Source of the DNA: Streptomyces griseus
GTDB taxonomy: Bacteria; Actinomycetota; Actinomycetes; Streptomycetales; Streptomycetaceae
DNA length: 64,000 nt
Assembly: GCF_900460065.1 (NCBI RefSeq)
Contig: NZ_UAVD01000025.1
Location: 248,001 to 312,000 of the forward strand
Direction of reading: 5' to 3'
Shown here: one piece after another, positions 1-9,491 of the stretch
Layout of the letters: the number at the start of each line of letters is the position of its first letter
Numbering within the stretch: the stretch's first letter is position 1
The notes under the pieces: generated by a model
What the model was told of the DNA's origin: nothing
What the model saw: the letters and a program-made list of their open reading frames with translations, nothing else
Databases searched by the model: none
Position numbers and translations under genes: made by a program

Positions 1-524
<524 letters not shown>

Positions 525-539
525 CCTCCGCCGCGCCCG

Positions 540-594
540 TACGCCGAAGCCCCCGCCCCGAGGACGTCTTCCGGGGGGCGGGGGCTTCGGCGTA
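540..594. terminator. Bidirectional rho-independent terminator
   Basis: A long GC-rich inverted repeat (arms about 541-560 and 572-593) separates the converging PTS and MBL-fold genes. It probably ends transcription from both sides. Confidence 0.8.
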
Positions 595-610
595 TCCGCC
601 GTCGGCGGGC

Positions 611-1363
611 TCAGACCTCGTACACCGCGCCCGGGGCCGCCAGTTCCACCGGGCCCGGGTAGACGGCACGGGCGTCGGCGGCGTTGCGGTCGGCGTCGGT
701 CCACGGCGGGATGTGGGTGAGGACGAGCCGGCGCGCTCCGGCGCGGGCCGCCGCCTCGCCGGCCTCGCGGCCGTTGAGGTGCAGGTCCGGGATGTCCTCC
801 TTGCCGTCGACGAACGACGCCTCGCAGAGGAAGAGGTCCGCGTCCCGGGCCAGGTCCTCCAGGGCGTCGCAGGTCCCCGTGTCGCCGGAGTAGGCGAGGA
901 CGGAGCCGCCGTGCTCGACCCGGATGCCGAAGGCGTCGACGGGGTGGCGGAGCTTCTCCGTACGGACCGTGAAGGGGCCGATCTCGAAGGACTGCGACGT
1001 GAGGGTGTGGAAGTCGAAGACCTCGCTCATCGCCTGTTCGGAGGGGGTGTCGCCGTGGGCGGCGGTCAGACGCTGCTCGGTGCCCTCGGGTCCGTAGACC
1101 GGGAGGGGGACGGGGCGGGCGCCGTCGTGGCGGTAGTAGCGCACGACGAAGTACGCGCACATGTCGATGAAGTGGTCGACGTGCAGATGGCTGAGGAAGA
1201 TCGCGTCGAGGTCGTAGAGACCGACGTGGCGCTGCAGCTCGCCGAGGGCGCCGTTGCCCATGTCGAGGAGCAGCCGGAAGCCGTCGGCCTCTACGAGGTA
1301 GCTCGAGCATGCCGAACCCGTGGAGGGGAACGAGCCGGAGCAGCCGACGACGGTGAGCTTCAT
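611..1363 (-). CDS. MBL-fold metallo-hydrolase (RNase Z-like)
   Basis: This is a 250-residue cytosolic metallo-beta-lactamase-fold hydrolase of the RNase Z/PhnP-like branch. The zinc motif H59-x-H61-x-D63-H64 is intact in SHLHVDHF. Further metal ligands are likely in YSGDTGTC and in LTHIPP near the C-terminus. The start at 1363 (MKLTVVGCSG) is chosen because a GGAGG lies about 10 bases upstream and the fold begins there; an in-frame extension upstream has Pro-rich shadow composition. The substrate cannot be read from sequence: the family includes tRNA 3' endonucleases and phosphodiesterases, and the protein lacks the long exosite insert of true tRNase Z. It is convergent with the PTS gene and diverges from the PemK-like gene. 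Confidence 0.85.
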   Translation of the reverse strand: MKLTVVGCSGSFPSTGSACSSYLVEADGFRLLLDMGNGALGELQRHVGLYDLDAIFLSHLHVDHFIDMCAYFVVRYYRHDGARPVPLPVYGPEGTEQRLTAAHGDTPSEQAMSEVFDFHTLTSQSFEIGPFTVRTEKLRHPVDAFGIRVEHGGSVLAYSGDTGTCDALEDLARDADLFLCEASFVDGKEDIPDLHLNGREAGEAAARAGARRLVLTHIPPWTDADRNAADARAVYPGPVELAAPGAVYEV

Positions 1364-1599
1364 GGAGCGTGAACCTCCGGTACGCGGGAACGGGGAGGGT
1401 TCGAGCGATTCCGCCGGAGCTTCGTGCGCGCCCTGCGGAATGGGTTCTGCGGTTCGTCGAGCGTAAGGCGCGAAACTCCACGTCGCTCCTTTGCTGCCCT
1501 CCGTTGTGGGGGAACTCACCTGCTCTGTCACCGGTTCGATGGAAGCGCGCCCACCGGCCGCCCGGTCGTGCCCGGTCCGGCCGCCGGTACGGTCGGGGG

Positions 1600-2112
1600 A
1601 TGAACACGTTCTGGTGGGTGGCGCTGGTCGCCGTGGTTCTGCTGGCGCTCGTGGCCGCGGTGGTGGACGGCCGGGGGCGTTCGGACCGGGGCCCCCGGTC
1701 GCGCCGGTCGGGTCGGCCGGCGGGGTCGGTCCGGCCGCCGTCGCGGCCGTCGCGCCCGTCCGGTCCGGACGGGCGGGGGGAGGGGCGTGCGCCTCGGGCC
1801 GGTGAGGTGTGGTGGGCCGATGTGCCGTACGAGGACGGGCCCGGGTCGAAGGACCGGCCGTGTCTGGTGATCTCGGTGCGGGGGCGGGGCCGGGGTCGCA
1901 CGGCCCTGGTCGCGAAGATCACCAGCAAGCATCACGAGGAGCGGCCCGGGGTGATCGCGTTGCCGTCGGGGACGGTCGGGGACCGGCGGGGGCGGCAGAG
2001 CTTCCTGGAGACGGACGAGCTGCGGGAGGTCCGGTTCGTCGCGTTCCGGCGGCGGGTGGGGGCCGTGGATCCGGAGCTGTGGGAGCGGGTGCGCGGGCTG
2101 GGAGCGGGGTGA
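1600..2112 (+). CDS. Membrane-anchored PemK/MazF-like protein
   Basis: This 170-residue protein has a single N-terminal hydrophobic segment (about residues 4-22), an Arg/Pro/Ser-rich linker (about 23-65) and a C-terminal PemK/MazF-type barrel starting near RAGEVWWADVPYEDG. PemK/MazF proteins are usually soluble endoribonucleases paired with an antitoxin. Here there is a membrane anchor and no antitoxin-sized gene on either side. The motif DRPCLVIS matches the family core. The start is ATG 1600; TACGGT ends 7 bases before it, suggesting a leaderless or near-leaderless mRNA. Whether it is a toxin, a degenerate barrel or a regulator cannot be told from sequence. Confidence 0.75.
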   Translation: MNTFWWVALVAVVLLALVAAVVDGRGRSDRGPRSRRSGRPAGSVRPPSRPSRPSGPDGRGEGRAPRAGEVWWADVPYEDGPGSKDRPCLVISVRGRGRGRTALVAKITSKHHEERPGVIALPSGTVGDRRGRQSFLETDELREVRFVAFRRRVGAVDPELWERVRGLGAG

Positions 2113-2120
2113 GGGGCGGG

Positions 2121-2320
2121 GCCCGTCCGGGGTGCTGCCCCGGGCCGGCCCGTCCGGGGTGCTGCCCCGGGCCCCGCTCCTCAGGGGCCGGAGGGGCTTG
2201 AGGGATGTCCGGGACCGGCGGACGGGCCGGTGCGGCCCGGGCCGGTGGAGCGGACGTCCTCGGACGCCGGGTCCGCCGGGGCCGGCCCGGGCCCCCGGCA
2301 AGGACGTCGTCGGACGCCGG
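2121..2320. repeat. Two short GC-rich direct repeats in a convergent gap
   Basis: The 277-base gap between the converging PemK-like gene and cysM has no credible gene. A 26-base unit occurs at 2121-2146 and 2148-2173, 27 bases apart. A second motif around GGACGTCCTCGGACGCCGG occurs at 2252-2270 and, with one change, at 2302-2320. The repeats may contribute to transcript ends; no further role is visible. Confidence 0.6.
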
Positions 2321-2389
2321 ACGGCCGGAGGGGTGCGCCCGGGCAGGGGTGTCCGGGCTCGGCTCGGACGGCCCGGCCCGGGTGCGGGG

Positions 2390-3618
<1,229 letters not shown>

Positions 3619-3730
3619 GGCGTGGGCTCCTGTCGAAAGCGGGGAGGTGGCGTGGGGCGCGCGTTTCTGCCCCCGCGCAGGGGGTGGTGCGTGTGGGTGG
3701 GCGCGCGGACCGCGGCTCAGGCCGGGCGGC

Positions 3731-3844
3731 TCACGGGCAGGCTGGGGCGGGACAGATCGCGCTGGCGAGCCTGCACAGGTCGACGTGCAGCCGCGCGACG
3801 AGCAGCGTGCCCGGCGTCTTGTTGCTCACGTCATGGGGAACCAT
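3731..3844 (-). CDS. Cys-rich leader peptide (putative cysteine attenuator)
   Basis: A 37-codon ORF upstream of cysO begins MVPHDVSNK and continues VARLHVDLCRLASAICP, ending PAPACP. It matches the short leader peptides that precede sulfur and cysteine genes in Streptomyces. Cys-rich leaders in actinobacteria are known to control downstream genes by ribosome pausing at Cys codons when cysteine is scarce. Three Cys codons lie in the last 14 codons. The promoter looks leaderless: TACGAT ends 7 bases before the ATG. The ORF is too short for automatic gene callers, but the residue pattern is distinctive. Confidence 0.8.
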   Translation of the reverse strand: MVPHDVSNKTPGTLLVARLHVDLCRLASAICPAPACP

Positions 3845-3913
3845 GCGGGCATCGTATCGATTCCCTGTGCGGAAACCCGAGTGTGATCCCACATCGTGGA
3901 TGGTGAGCGACCG

Positions 3914-4711
3914 CTATATGGACAGAGTGGCGTGGGTGGGCCCTTCCGGCAGGTAGACGACGGTGGGTGCGCCGGTCTTCGGGTGGGTGCTGACCTCGGC
4001 GGCGACGCCGTACACGTCGCCCAGCAGTTCGGCCGTGAGGACCTCTTCGGGGGTGCCGGAGGCGACGACGCGGCCGTCCTTGAGGACGTAGAGGCGGTCG
4101 CAGTAGTACGCGGCGAGGTTGAGGTCGTGCAGGGCGAGGAGGTTGGTGGTGCCCAGCTCGCGGACCAGGGAGAGGATCTCCAGCTGGTAGCGGATGTCCA
4201 GGTGGTTGGTCGGCTCGTCCAGGACGACGAGCGAGGGCTGCTGGACCAGGGCGCGGGCGACCAGGGCGCGCTGGCGTTCGCCGCCGGAGAGGGAGGCGAA
4301 CGTACGGGGTTCGAGTGCGGCGATGCCGACCCGGGCGAGGGCCCCGGTGACCAGGGCGGTGTCGGCGGCGGTGTCCGCCTCCCAGAACCGCTTGTGCGGG
4401 GCGCGGCCCATCGCGACGACCTGGCCGACGGTGAGCTCGAAGCCGGCGTGGCCGTCCTGCGGGACGGTGGCGATGCGCTGGGCGCGGGCCTTCACGGGGA
4501 GGGCGGCGAGGTCGTCGCCGTCGAGGAGGACGCGTCCGTGGGTGGGGCGCAGGGTGCCGTAGACGCAGCGCAGGAGGGTGGTCTTGCCGCTGCCGTTGGG
4601 GCCGACGAGGCCGACGGTCTCGCCGTCGGCGGCGGTGAGGTCGACGGCGTCGACCAGGTGGCGGCCCTCGCCGGTCCCGTACGAGAGGCCCTCGGTGCGC
4701 AGGGTGGTCAT
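3914..4711 (-). CDS. btuD: Cobalamin ABC transporter ATPase
   Basis: This 265-residue ABC ATPase belongs to the siderophore/B12 (FecE/BtuD) branch. Walker A is GPNGSGKTT, the ABC signature is LSGGERQR, Walker B runs into VVLDEPTNHLD and the switch histidine is in LLALHDLNLA. It powers the BtuC permease. The ATG at 4711 has GGGAG a few bases upstream. B12 is preferred over iron-siderophore as substrate because the operon follows a cobalamin riboswitch; the protein alone does not decide. Confidence 0.88.
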   Translation of the reverse strand: MTTLRTEGLSYGTGEGRHLVDAVDLTAADGETVGLVGPNGSGKTTLLRCVYGTLRPTHGRVLLDGDDLAALPVKARAQRIATVPQDGHAGFELTVGQVVAMGRAPHKRFWEADTAADTALVTGALARVGIAALEPRTFASLSGGERQRALVARALVQQPSLVVLDEPTNHLDIRYQLEILSLVRELGTTNLLALHDLNLAAYYCDRLYVLKDGRVVASGTPEEVLTAELLGDVYGVAAEVSTHPKTGAPTVVYLPEGPTHATLSI

Positions 4712-4835
4712 GGGCGGGCTCCCTCAGCCGTGCGTACGGTCGTCGTGGGGGTGCTCCGGACCGGAAGAGGCCTCGTGCGGGGGCTCCTTGCGGCGGGCCT
4801 CGTGCCGGTGTTCCCTCGGCTCGGAGGTACGGGCC

Positions 4836-5876
4836 TCATGCCGGTGCTCCTTCCGGCCTGCGCCGCAGCATCCAGAGGAAGAACGGGCCGCCGGTCAGCG
4901 CGGTGAGCACCCCGACCGGGATGTCCTGCGGGGCGGCGAGCGTGCGGGCGGCCAGGTCGGCGAGGACCAGGAACACCGCCCCGCCGAGGGCGACGACCGG
5001 GAGGAGGGCGCGGTGTGCGGCGCCGACGGCCATCCGGGCCATGTGCGGGACCATCAGGCCGACGAAGCCGATCGCCCCGCTGTACGCGACGAGCGCCCCG
5101 GTCATCAGGGAGGCGAGGACGAAGACGGCGGCCCGGAAGCGGGCGGTGTCGAGGCCGAGGACGGTCGCGCCCTCCTCCCCCACCAGGAGCAGGTCGAGGG
5201 GGCGGGCCAGGGTGATCAGGACGGCGGTGCCGGCGACCAGGGTGACCGTGGGGAGCGCGAGCATGTCCCAGCGGGCCGCGCCGAGGCCGCCGAGGGTCCA
5301 GTAGAGGACTTCCTGGAGGTGGTCGGCGCGGGCGGAGGTGACCAGGATCAGGCTGGTCAGGGCGGACAGGACGTAGGAGACGGCGACTCCGGCGAGGACG
5401 AGCCGGTTGGTGGTGAGGCCTCCCCCGCCGCGCGCCAGGGTGTAGACGAGGAGCAGGGAGAGCAGGGCGCCGGCGAAGGCGGCGGCGGGGATCGTGACGG
5501 TGGTGGCGAGGGTGGCGCCGATGCCGAGGACGATCACGAGGACGGCCCCGGTGGAGGCCCCGGAGGAGACGCCGAGGAGGAAGGGGTCGGCGAGCTGGTT
5601 GCGGACGAGGGCCTGGAGGACGGTGCCGATGACGGCGAGTCCGGCGCCGACGACGATGCCGAGCAGTACCCGGGGCAGCCGGACGTCCAGGACGATCGTG
5701 CGGAAGGGGCTCGCGTCCGCCCGCCCGGTCAGGATGTCGAGGACCTGGCCGGGCGGGATGCGGACGGAGCCGAGGGCGAGCGCGGCGAGCACGGCGGCGG
5801 CGAGGAGCACGGCGAGGGCGCCGAGCACCAGGGTGTAGCGGAGCGGCCGCCGCGGTGCGGGGGTGCGGCAGCTCAC
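4836..5876 (-). CDS. btuC: Cobalamin ABC transporter permease
   Basis: This 346-residue FecCD/BtuC-family membrane permease has about ten hydrophobic segments and the family motif GLMVPHMAR. The GTG start at 5876 overlaps the stop of btuF (GTGA). The frame stops at 4836 after WMLRRRPEGAPA, leaving a 124-base gap before btuD, unusual in such a tight operon. In another frame the coding-like sequence continues to 4724 with His-rich repeats (EHRHEAR, then PPHEA and EHPHDD) and stops 12 bases before btuD, beside its ribosome site. A frameshift, real or a base error, may have removed this tail. Confidence 0.85.
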   Translation of the reverse strand: MSCRTPAPRRPLRYTLVLGALAVLLAAAVLAALALGSVRIPPGQVLDILTGRADASPFRTIVLDVRLPRVLLGIVVGAGLAVIGTVLQALVRNQLADPFLLGVSSGASTGAVLVIVLGIGATLATTVTIPAAAFAGALLSLLLVYTLARGGGGLTTNRLVLAGVAVSYVLSALTSLILVTSARADHLQEVLYWTLGGLGAARWDMLALPTVTLVAGTAVLITLARPLDLLLVGEEGATVLGLDTARFRAAVFVLASLMTGALVAYSGAIGFVGLMVPHMARMAVGAAHRALLPVVALGGAVFLVLADLAARTLAAPQDIPVGVLTALTGGPFFLWMLRRRPEGAPA

Positions 5877-6874
5877 GGGGTGGTGGCCCCCGGGTGGAGC
5901 TGGGCGGCGAGCTTCTCGACGGCGGCGGGGACGCGGACGCCGAGGACGGCGTCGGAGAGCGGCATGACCGCGAAGCGCTTGTTCTTGATGGCGGGGACGT
6001 CGGCGAGGGCCGGGTCGGTGAGGAGGCGCTTCTTCTTCTGTTCGACGGTGGTGGCCCCGTAGTCGTAGATCACGATGACCTCGGGCTTGCGGTCGACGAC
6101 GTTCTCCCAGGAGGCGTCGCCGAAGGGCTTGTCGAGGTCGGCGAAGACGTTGGTGCCGCCGGCGCGCTCGATCAGTTCGTTGCCGATGCCCTCGCCGCCC
6201 GCGGTGAAGGCGGTCTTGTCGCCGCTGTCGTAGACGAAGACGGGGACGGGCTTCAGGCCGGCGAGCTTCTTCGCGGTGGCGGCGTTGTCGGCCTTGGCCT
6301 CCTTGATCCAGGCCTCGGCGCGGTCGGGGACGCCGAAGGTGCGGCCGACCTCGCGGATCTCCTCGTAGAGGGTGTCCATGGGCTGGTCGCCCTCGGTGCA
6401 GCTCTCGGTGTTGAGGCGGGTCTCGATGCCGGACTTCTTCAGTGCCTCGCGGCCGCGGCCGTCGGCCGCGGTGAAGGCGCTGCTGTAGCCGCCGTAGACG
6501 AAGTCGGGATCGGCGGCGAGGACCTGCTCGTAGGAGGGGTACTCCTTGGCGATGACCGGGACGGAGGCGTAGTCCTGCGCGTACTTCGGCAGGACCTGGT
6601 CGTCGAGGTAGGCGGTGCCGACGAGGGACTTCTTCAGGCCCAGTTCCAGCATGATCTCGGTGACGTGCTGGTTCATGGTGACGACGCGCTCGGGCGGGGC
6701 CTCGAACGTGGTGGTGACGCCGCAGTTCTTCACGGTGTACGGGAATCCGTCGCTCCTGGCGTCCGCCGTGTCGCCGGTGGCGGCGTCGCCGTCGGCGGAG
6801 GAGGTGGAGCAGGCGGTGAGGGCGAGCGGGAGCAGCACGGCGGCGGCTATGAGCGCGGGGGTGCGCCGGGACAT
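5873..6874 (-). CDS. btuF: Cobalamin-binding lipoprotein of ABC transporter
   Basis: This 333-residue substrate-binding lipoprotein has the signal peptide MSRRTPALIAAAVLLPLALT and lipobox LTAC near residue 22. The mature part is a helical-backbone periplasmic-type binding protein (two lobes joined by a long helix) of the FhuD/BtuF class, with PERVVTMNQHVTEIML and later VIVIYDYGATT. The family binds B12 or Fe-siderophores. It is the first gene after the cobalamin riboswitch, so B12 or another corrinoid is the likely ligand. The ribosome site GGAGAGG lies about 8 bases before the ATG. Confidence 0.87.
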   Translation of the reverse strand: MSRRTPALIAAAVLLPLALTACSTSSADGDAATGDTADARSDGFPYTVKNCGVTTTFEAPPERVVTMNQHVTEIMLELGLKKSLVGTAYLDDQVLPKYAQDYASVPVIAKEYPSYEQVLAADPDFVYGGYSSAFTAADGRGREALKKSGIETRLNTESCTEGDQPMDTLYEEIREVGRTFGVPDRAEAWIKEAKADNAATAKKLAGLKPVPVFVYDSGDKTAFTAGGEGIGNELIERAGGTNVFADLDKPFGDASWENVVDRKPEVIVIYDYGATTVEQKKKRLLTDPALADVPAIKNKRFAVMPLSDAVLGVRVPAAVEKLAAQLHPGATTP

Positions 6875-6904
6875 GGCGAGGCCTCTCCGGGGGATTTCCG
6901 CGTC

Positions 6905-7097
6905 CCCTGGTCGATGCGAGAAGGCGGCGGGCCAGTTCCTGACTTCCGGGCCGCCCTCCGGTGCGACGTCTTCCGCTGGGGAGTCGTCCGCGTGGGAGGG
7001 GGCCCGGTCACAGTGGCGGGACCGTGCCGGATTCGCACCGGCTTCCTGGTTTCCTGCTGCCTTGATGGGTCTGGGGGCAGTGTGCCAGACCCGTGCG
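6905..7097 (-). promoter_or_regulatory. Cobalamin riboswitch
   Basis: Read on the minus strand, the leader of btuF contains GGTGCGAATCCGGC, then GGTCCCGCCACTGTGA, and further on the B12-box-like AAGTCAGGAACTGGCC (plus coordinates about 6929-6945). These conserved blocks occur in the correct order and spacing for a class I cobalamin aptamer. A 5' helix is formed by GGTCTGG and CCAGACC. A short GGGGA/TCCCC hairpin near 6886-6907 sits just before the btuF ribosome site and may be the expression platform. In known examples adenosylcobalamin binding reduces expression. Confidence 0.93.
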
Positions 7098-7123
7098 GGG
7101 GGCCTGCGGCCCGCCCTGGTGGG

Positions 7124-7546
7124 TCAGTACGCGTCGACGACCTGCACGTCTTCCTCGGTGATCTCGCCGTCCACGATGCGGAACGAGCGGAACTGGAAGG
7201 GTCCGGCGTCGTCGGTGTCGGCGGTGGAGACCAGGACGTAGTGGGCGCCGGGTTCGTTGGCGTAGGTGACGTCGGTGCGGGAGGGGTAGGCCTCGGTCGC
7301 GGTGTGCGAGTGGTAGACGATCACGGGCTCCTCGTCGCGGTCGTCCATCTCGCGGTAGAGCTTGAGGAGGTCGGCCGAGTCGAACTCGTAGAACGTGGGC
7401 GAGCGGGCGGCGTTGAGCATCGGGATGAAGCGCTCGGGGCGGTCCGTCCCGGCCGGGCCCGCGACCACTCCGCACGCCTCGTCGGGGTGGTCGGCGCGGG
7501 AGTGGGCGACGATCTGGTCGTGGAGCGTCTGGGTGATGGTCAGCAT
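7124..7546 (-). CDS. mec: Mec-type JAMM peptidase (releases cysteine from CysO)
   Basis: This 140-residue M67-family zinc peptidase has the JAMM signature YHSHTATEAYPSRTD and an upstream glutamate in DEACGVVAG. In mycobacteria Mec+ hydrolyses the CysO-cysteine adduct made by CysM. Here the same enzyme could also trim Met-Arg from the CysO precursor. The start at 7546 (MLTITQ) is chosen because TATCCT ends 7 bases upstream, fitting a leaderless mRNA; the longer frame upstream is Pro/Arg-rich shadow sequence. Only 27 bases separate its stop from the riboswitch region, so transcription may run into the btu operon. Confidence 0.88.
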   Translation of the reverse strand: MLTITQTLHDQIVAHSRADHPDEACGVVAGPAGTDRPERFIPMLNAARSPTFYEFDSADLLKLYREMDDRDEEPVIVYHSHTATEAYPSRTDVTYANEPGAHYVLVSTADTDDAGPFQFRSFRIVDGEITEEDVQVVDAY

Positions 7547-7562
7547 GGCGCCAGGATAAGCA

Positions 7563-7603
7563 GCGGGCCCTCGCGTACCGGTGGGTGGTACGCGGGGGCC
7601 CGC
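7563..7603 (-). terminator. Terminator after the amino-acid permease
   Basis: A 17-base inverted repeat (7563-7579 and 7587-7603, one G-T wobble) lies just downstream of the permease and upstream of mec. Confidence 0.75.
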
Positions 7604-7682
7604 ATGCTGGACGCGTCGGCCGTTGGGGCGGCCGGGACGGTCCGGGAGGGGGCGGTGTGGGGCCCGCCCCGGGGTCACGGGG

Positions 7683-9119
7683 TCAGTGGGTGCCGGTGGT
7701 GGTCTTCTCCGGGGTGCGGGTCCGGAGCGCCCGGTAGGAGACAAAGAGGATGAGCGCCCACAGCGGTGCGCAGTAGAGCGAGATCCTGGCGTCCTTGTCG
7801 ATCGCCATCATCACGATGACCATGCCGATGAACAGGAGGGCGAACCAGCTCGTGTACGGGGCTCCGGGGGCCTTGAACGAGGACTGCGGCAGCAGGCCGG
7901 CGTCGGCCTTGCGGCGGTAGCGGATCTGGCTGATGAGGATCATGATCCAGGCCCACATGCCGGAGATGGTGGCGAAGGAGACGACGTAGTTGAACGCCTC
8001 GCCCGGCCACTGGTAGTTGATCCCGACGCCGACGAGCATCAGGGCGGCGGAGAAGGTGGTGCCGACCAGCGGCAGGCCGTTCTTCGTCAGCTTGGTGAAG
8101 GCGCGGGGGCCCTGGCCGTTGAGGGCGAGGTCGCGGAGCATACGGCCGGTGGAGTACATGCCGGAGTTGCAGGAGGAGAGCGCCGCGGTGAGGACGACGA
8201 AGTTGACGATGGCCGCGCCGACGCCGAACCCCATCTCCTCGAAGGCCTTCACGAACGGGGAGACGCCGGGCTTGAAGGTGGACCAGGGCACGACCGAGAG
8301 GATCATGATCAGCGCGCCGACGTAGAAGACGGCGATGCGCCACGGCACGGTGTTGATGGCCTTGGGCAGCACGGTCTTGGGGTCCTTGGACTCCCCCGCG
8401 GTGACGCCGACGAGTTCCACGGCGAGGAAGGCGAACATGACGATCTGGAGGGTCATGAGCGTGCCGGTGATGCCGTTGGGGAAGAAGCCGCCGTCGTTCC
8501 AGAGGTTGGCGACGGTCGCGGTGTCGCCGGCGTCGGAGAATCCGACGGTGAGGACGCCCGCGCAGATCAGGATCATGCCGATGATGGCGGTGACCTTGAC
8601 CATGGAGAACCAGAACTCCAGCTCACCGAAAAGCTTCACGGAGATCAGGTTGGCGCCGTACAGAATGACGGTGAAGACGAGCGCGGACAGCCACTGGGGA
8701 ATGTTCCACCAGTACGTCATATAGGTGGCGGCGGCGGTGACTTCGGTGATTCCGGTGACGACCCAGAACAGCCAGTAGGTCCAGCCGGTCACGAATCCGA
8801 AGAACGGGCCGATGAATTCCCGGGCGTACTCCGAGAAGGAGCCGGAGACCGGGCGGTACATGAGGAGTTCGCCGAGGGCCCGCATGATGAAGAAGATGAC
8901 CAGGCCCGCGATGACGTAGGCCAGGATGAGGCTGGGCCCGGCCCGGTCGATGGCTTTGCCCGCGCCGAGGAAGAGCCCGGTGCCGATGGCTCCGCCGATG
9001 GCGATCATCTGGATCTGACGAGCGCCCAGACCGCGCTGGTATCCCTCGCCACCGGTCCCGGTGTCGCCACCGGGCCGACCCTTGTCGACCTGTCCCTCGT
9101 CGACCTGCGCCGATGTCAT
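7683..9119 (-). CDS. APC-family amino-acid permease
   Basis: This 478-residue transporter of the amino acid/polyamine/organocation superfamily has twelve predicted membrane segments. The first carries the family loop IAIGGAIGTGLFLGAG, followed by PSLILAY and the conserved RALGELL. The closest recognisable branch is the bacterial AnsP/GabP/aromatic amino-acid permeases; the exact amino acid cannot be assigned. The N-terminal 30 residues are a charged, Gly-rich cytoplasmic tail. The ATG has GGAGAAAGG upstream. A perfect 17-base palindrome lies 46 bases before the start and may be a repressor site. Confidence 0.88.
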   Translation of the reverse strand: MTSAQVDEGQVDKGRPGGDTGTGGEGYQRGLGARQIQMIAIGGAIGTGLFLGAGKAIDRAGPSLILAYVIAGLVIFFIMRALGELLMYRPVSGSFSEYAREFIGPFFGFVTGWTYWLFWVVTGITEVTAAATYMTYWWNIPQWLSALVFTVILYGANLISVKLFGELEFWFSMVKVTAIIGMILICAGVLTVGFSDAGDTATVANLWNDGGFFPNGITGTLMTLQIVMFAFLAVELVGVTAGESKDPKTVLPKAINTVPWRIAVFYVGALIMILSVVPWSTFKPGVSPFVKAFEEMGFGVGAAIVNFVVLTAALSSCNSGMYSTGRMLRDLALNGQGPRAFTKLTKNGLPLVGTTFSAALMLVGVGINYQWPGEAFNYVVSFATISGMWAWIMILISQIRYRRKADAGLLPQSSFKAPGAPYTSWFALLFIGMVIVMMAIDKDARISLYCAPLWALILFVSYRALRTRTPEKTTTGTH

Positions 9120-9142
9120 GGTGATGCGCCTTTCTCCACGCC

Positions 9143-9181
9143 GATCCGCGCCTCACAAGGCAGCGGATCAGGTCCTGATCC
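9143..9181 (-). promoter_or_regulatory. Palindrome upstream of amino-acid permease
   Basis: GGATCAGGTCCTGATCC (9165-9181) is a perfect palindrome around a central T. An overlapping inverted repeat pairs GATCCGC (9143-9149) with GCGGATC (9163-9169). In the permease leader the two stems would exclude each other. It could be a protein operator or a leader switch. Confidence 0.5.
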
Positions 9182-9410
9182 CCCCGGATATGGATGGAGT
9201 GCCGCCGGCGTTCGGCCGGTTTGCGGCGCCCCCGGGAACAGGGGTGGCGTCCCCGGGCGGTCGTGAAGATTTATCACGGCCGTCACGGGACACGGTGGGA
9301 CATTCTGTGGCGCACGACACAGGAAAAAGCGGGCAAGGGGTTCTGTCCGGCACGAAAAGGCCGGATCACTTGGTGCGATCGTTATGCGGATCTGAGCGTC
9401 CGTTGAGCGA
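9182..9410. other. Non-coding stretch upstream of the permease operator
   Basis: Between the palindrome and the next terminator I see no frame with coding character, no RNA gene and no recognisable motif. It should hold the permease promoter, but no clear -35/-10 pair was found. Confidence 0.4.
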
Positions 9411-9450
9411 ACGGAGGGCGCCCCCCGGCGTGGCGGGGGGCGCCCTCCGT
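9411..9450 (-). terminator. Terminator after clpS-DUF2017
   Basis: A perfect 17-base inverted repeat, ACGGAGGGCGCCCCCCG (9411-9427) and its complement (9434-9450), lies 41 bases past the DUF2017 stop. Confidence 0.85.
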
Positions 9451-9491
9451 GTTCACGGCATCCCGGTTCTCGGGCTCGCGGTATTACGGCC

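Noticed and set aside
5873..6874. Binding protein considered as a ferric siderophore receptor
   Set aside because: The fold alone allows it, but the cobalamin riboswitch in the leader makes B12 or a corrinoid more likely.
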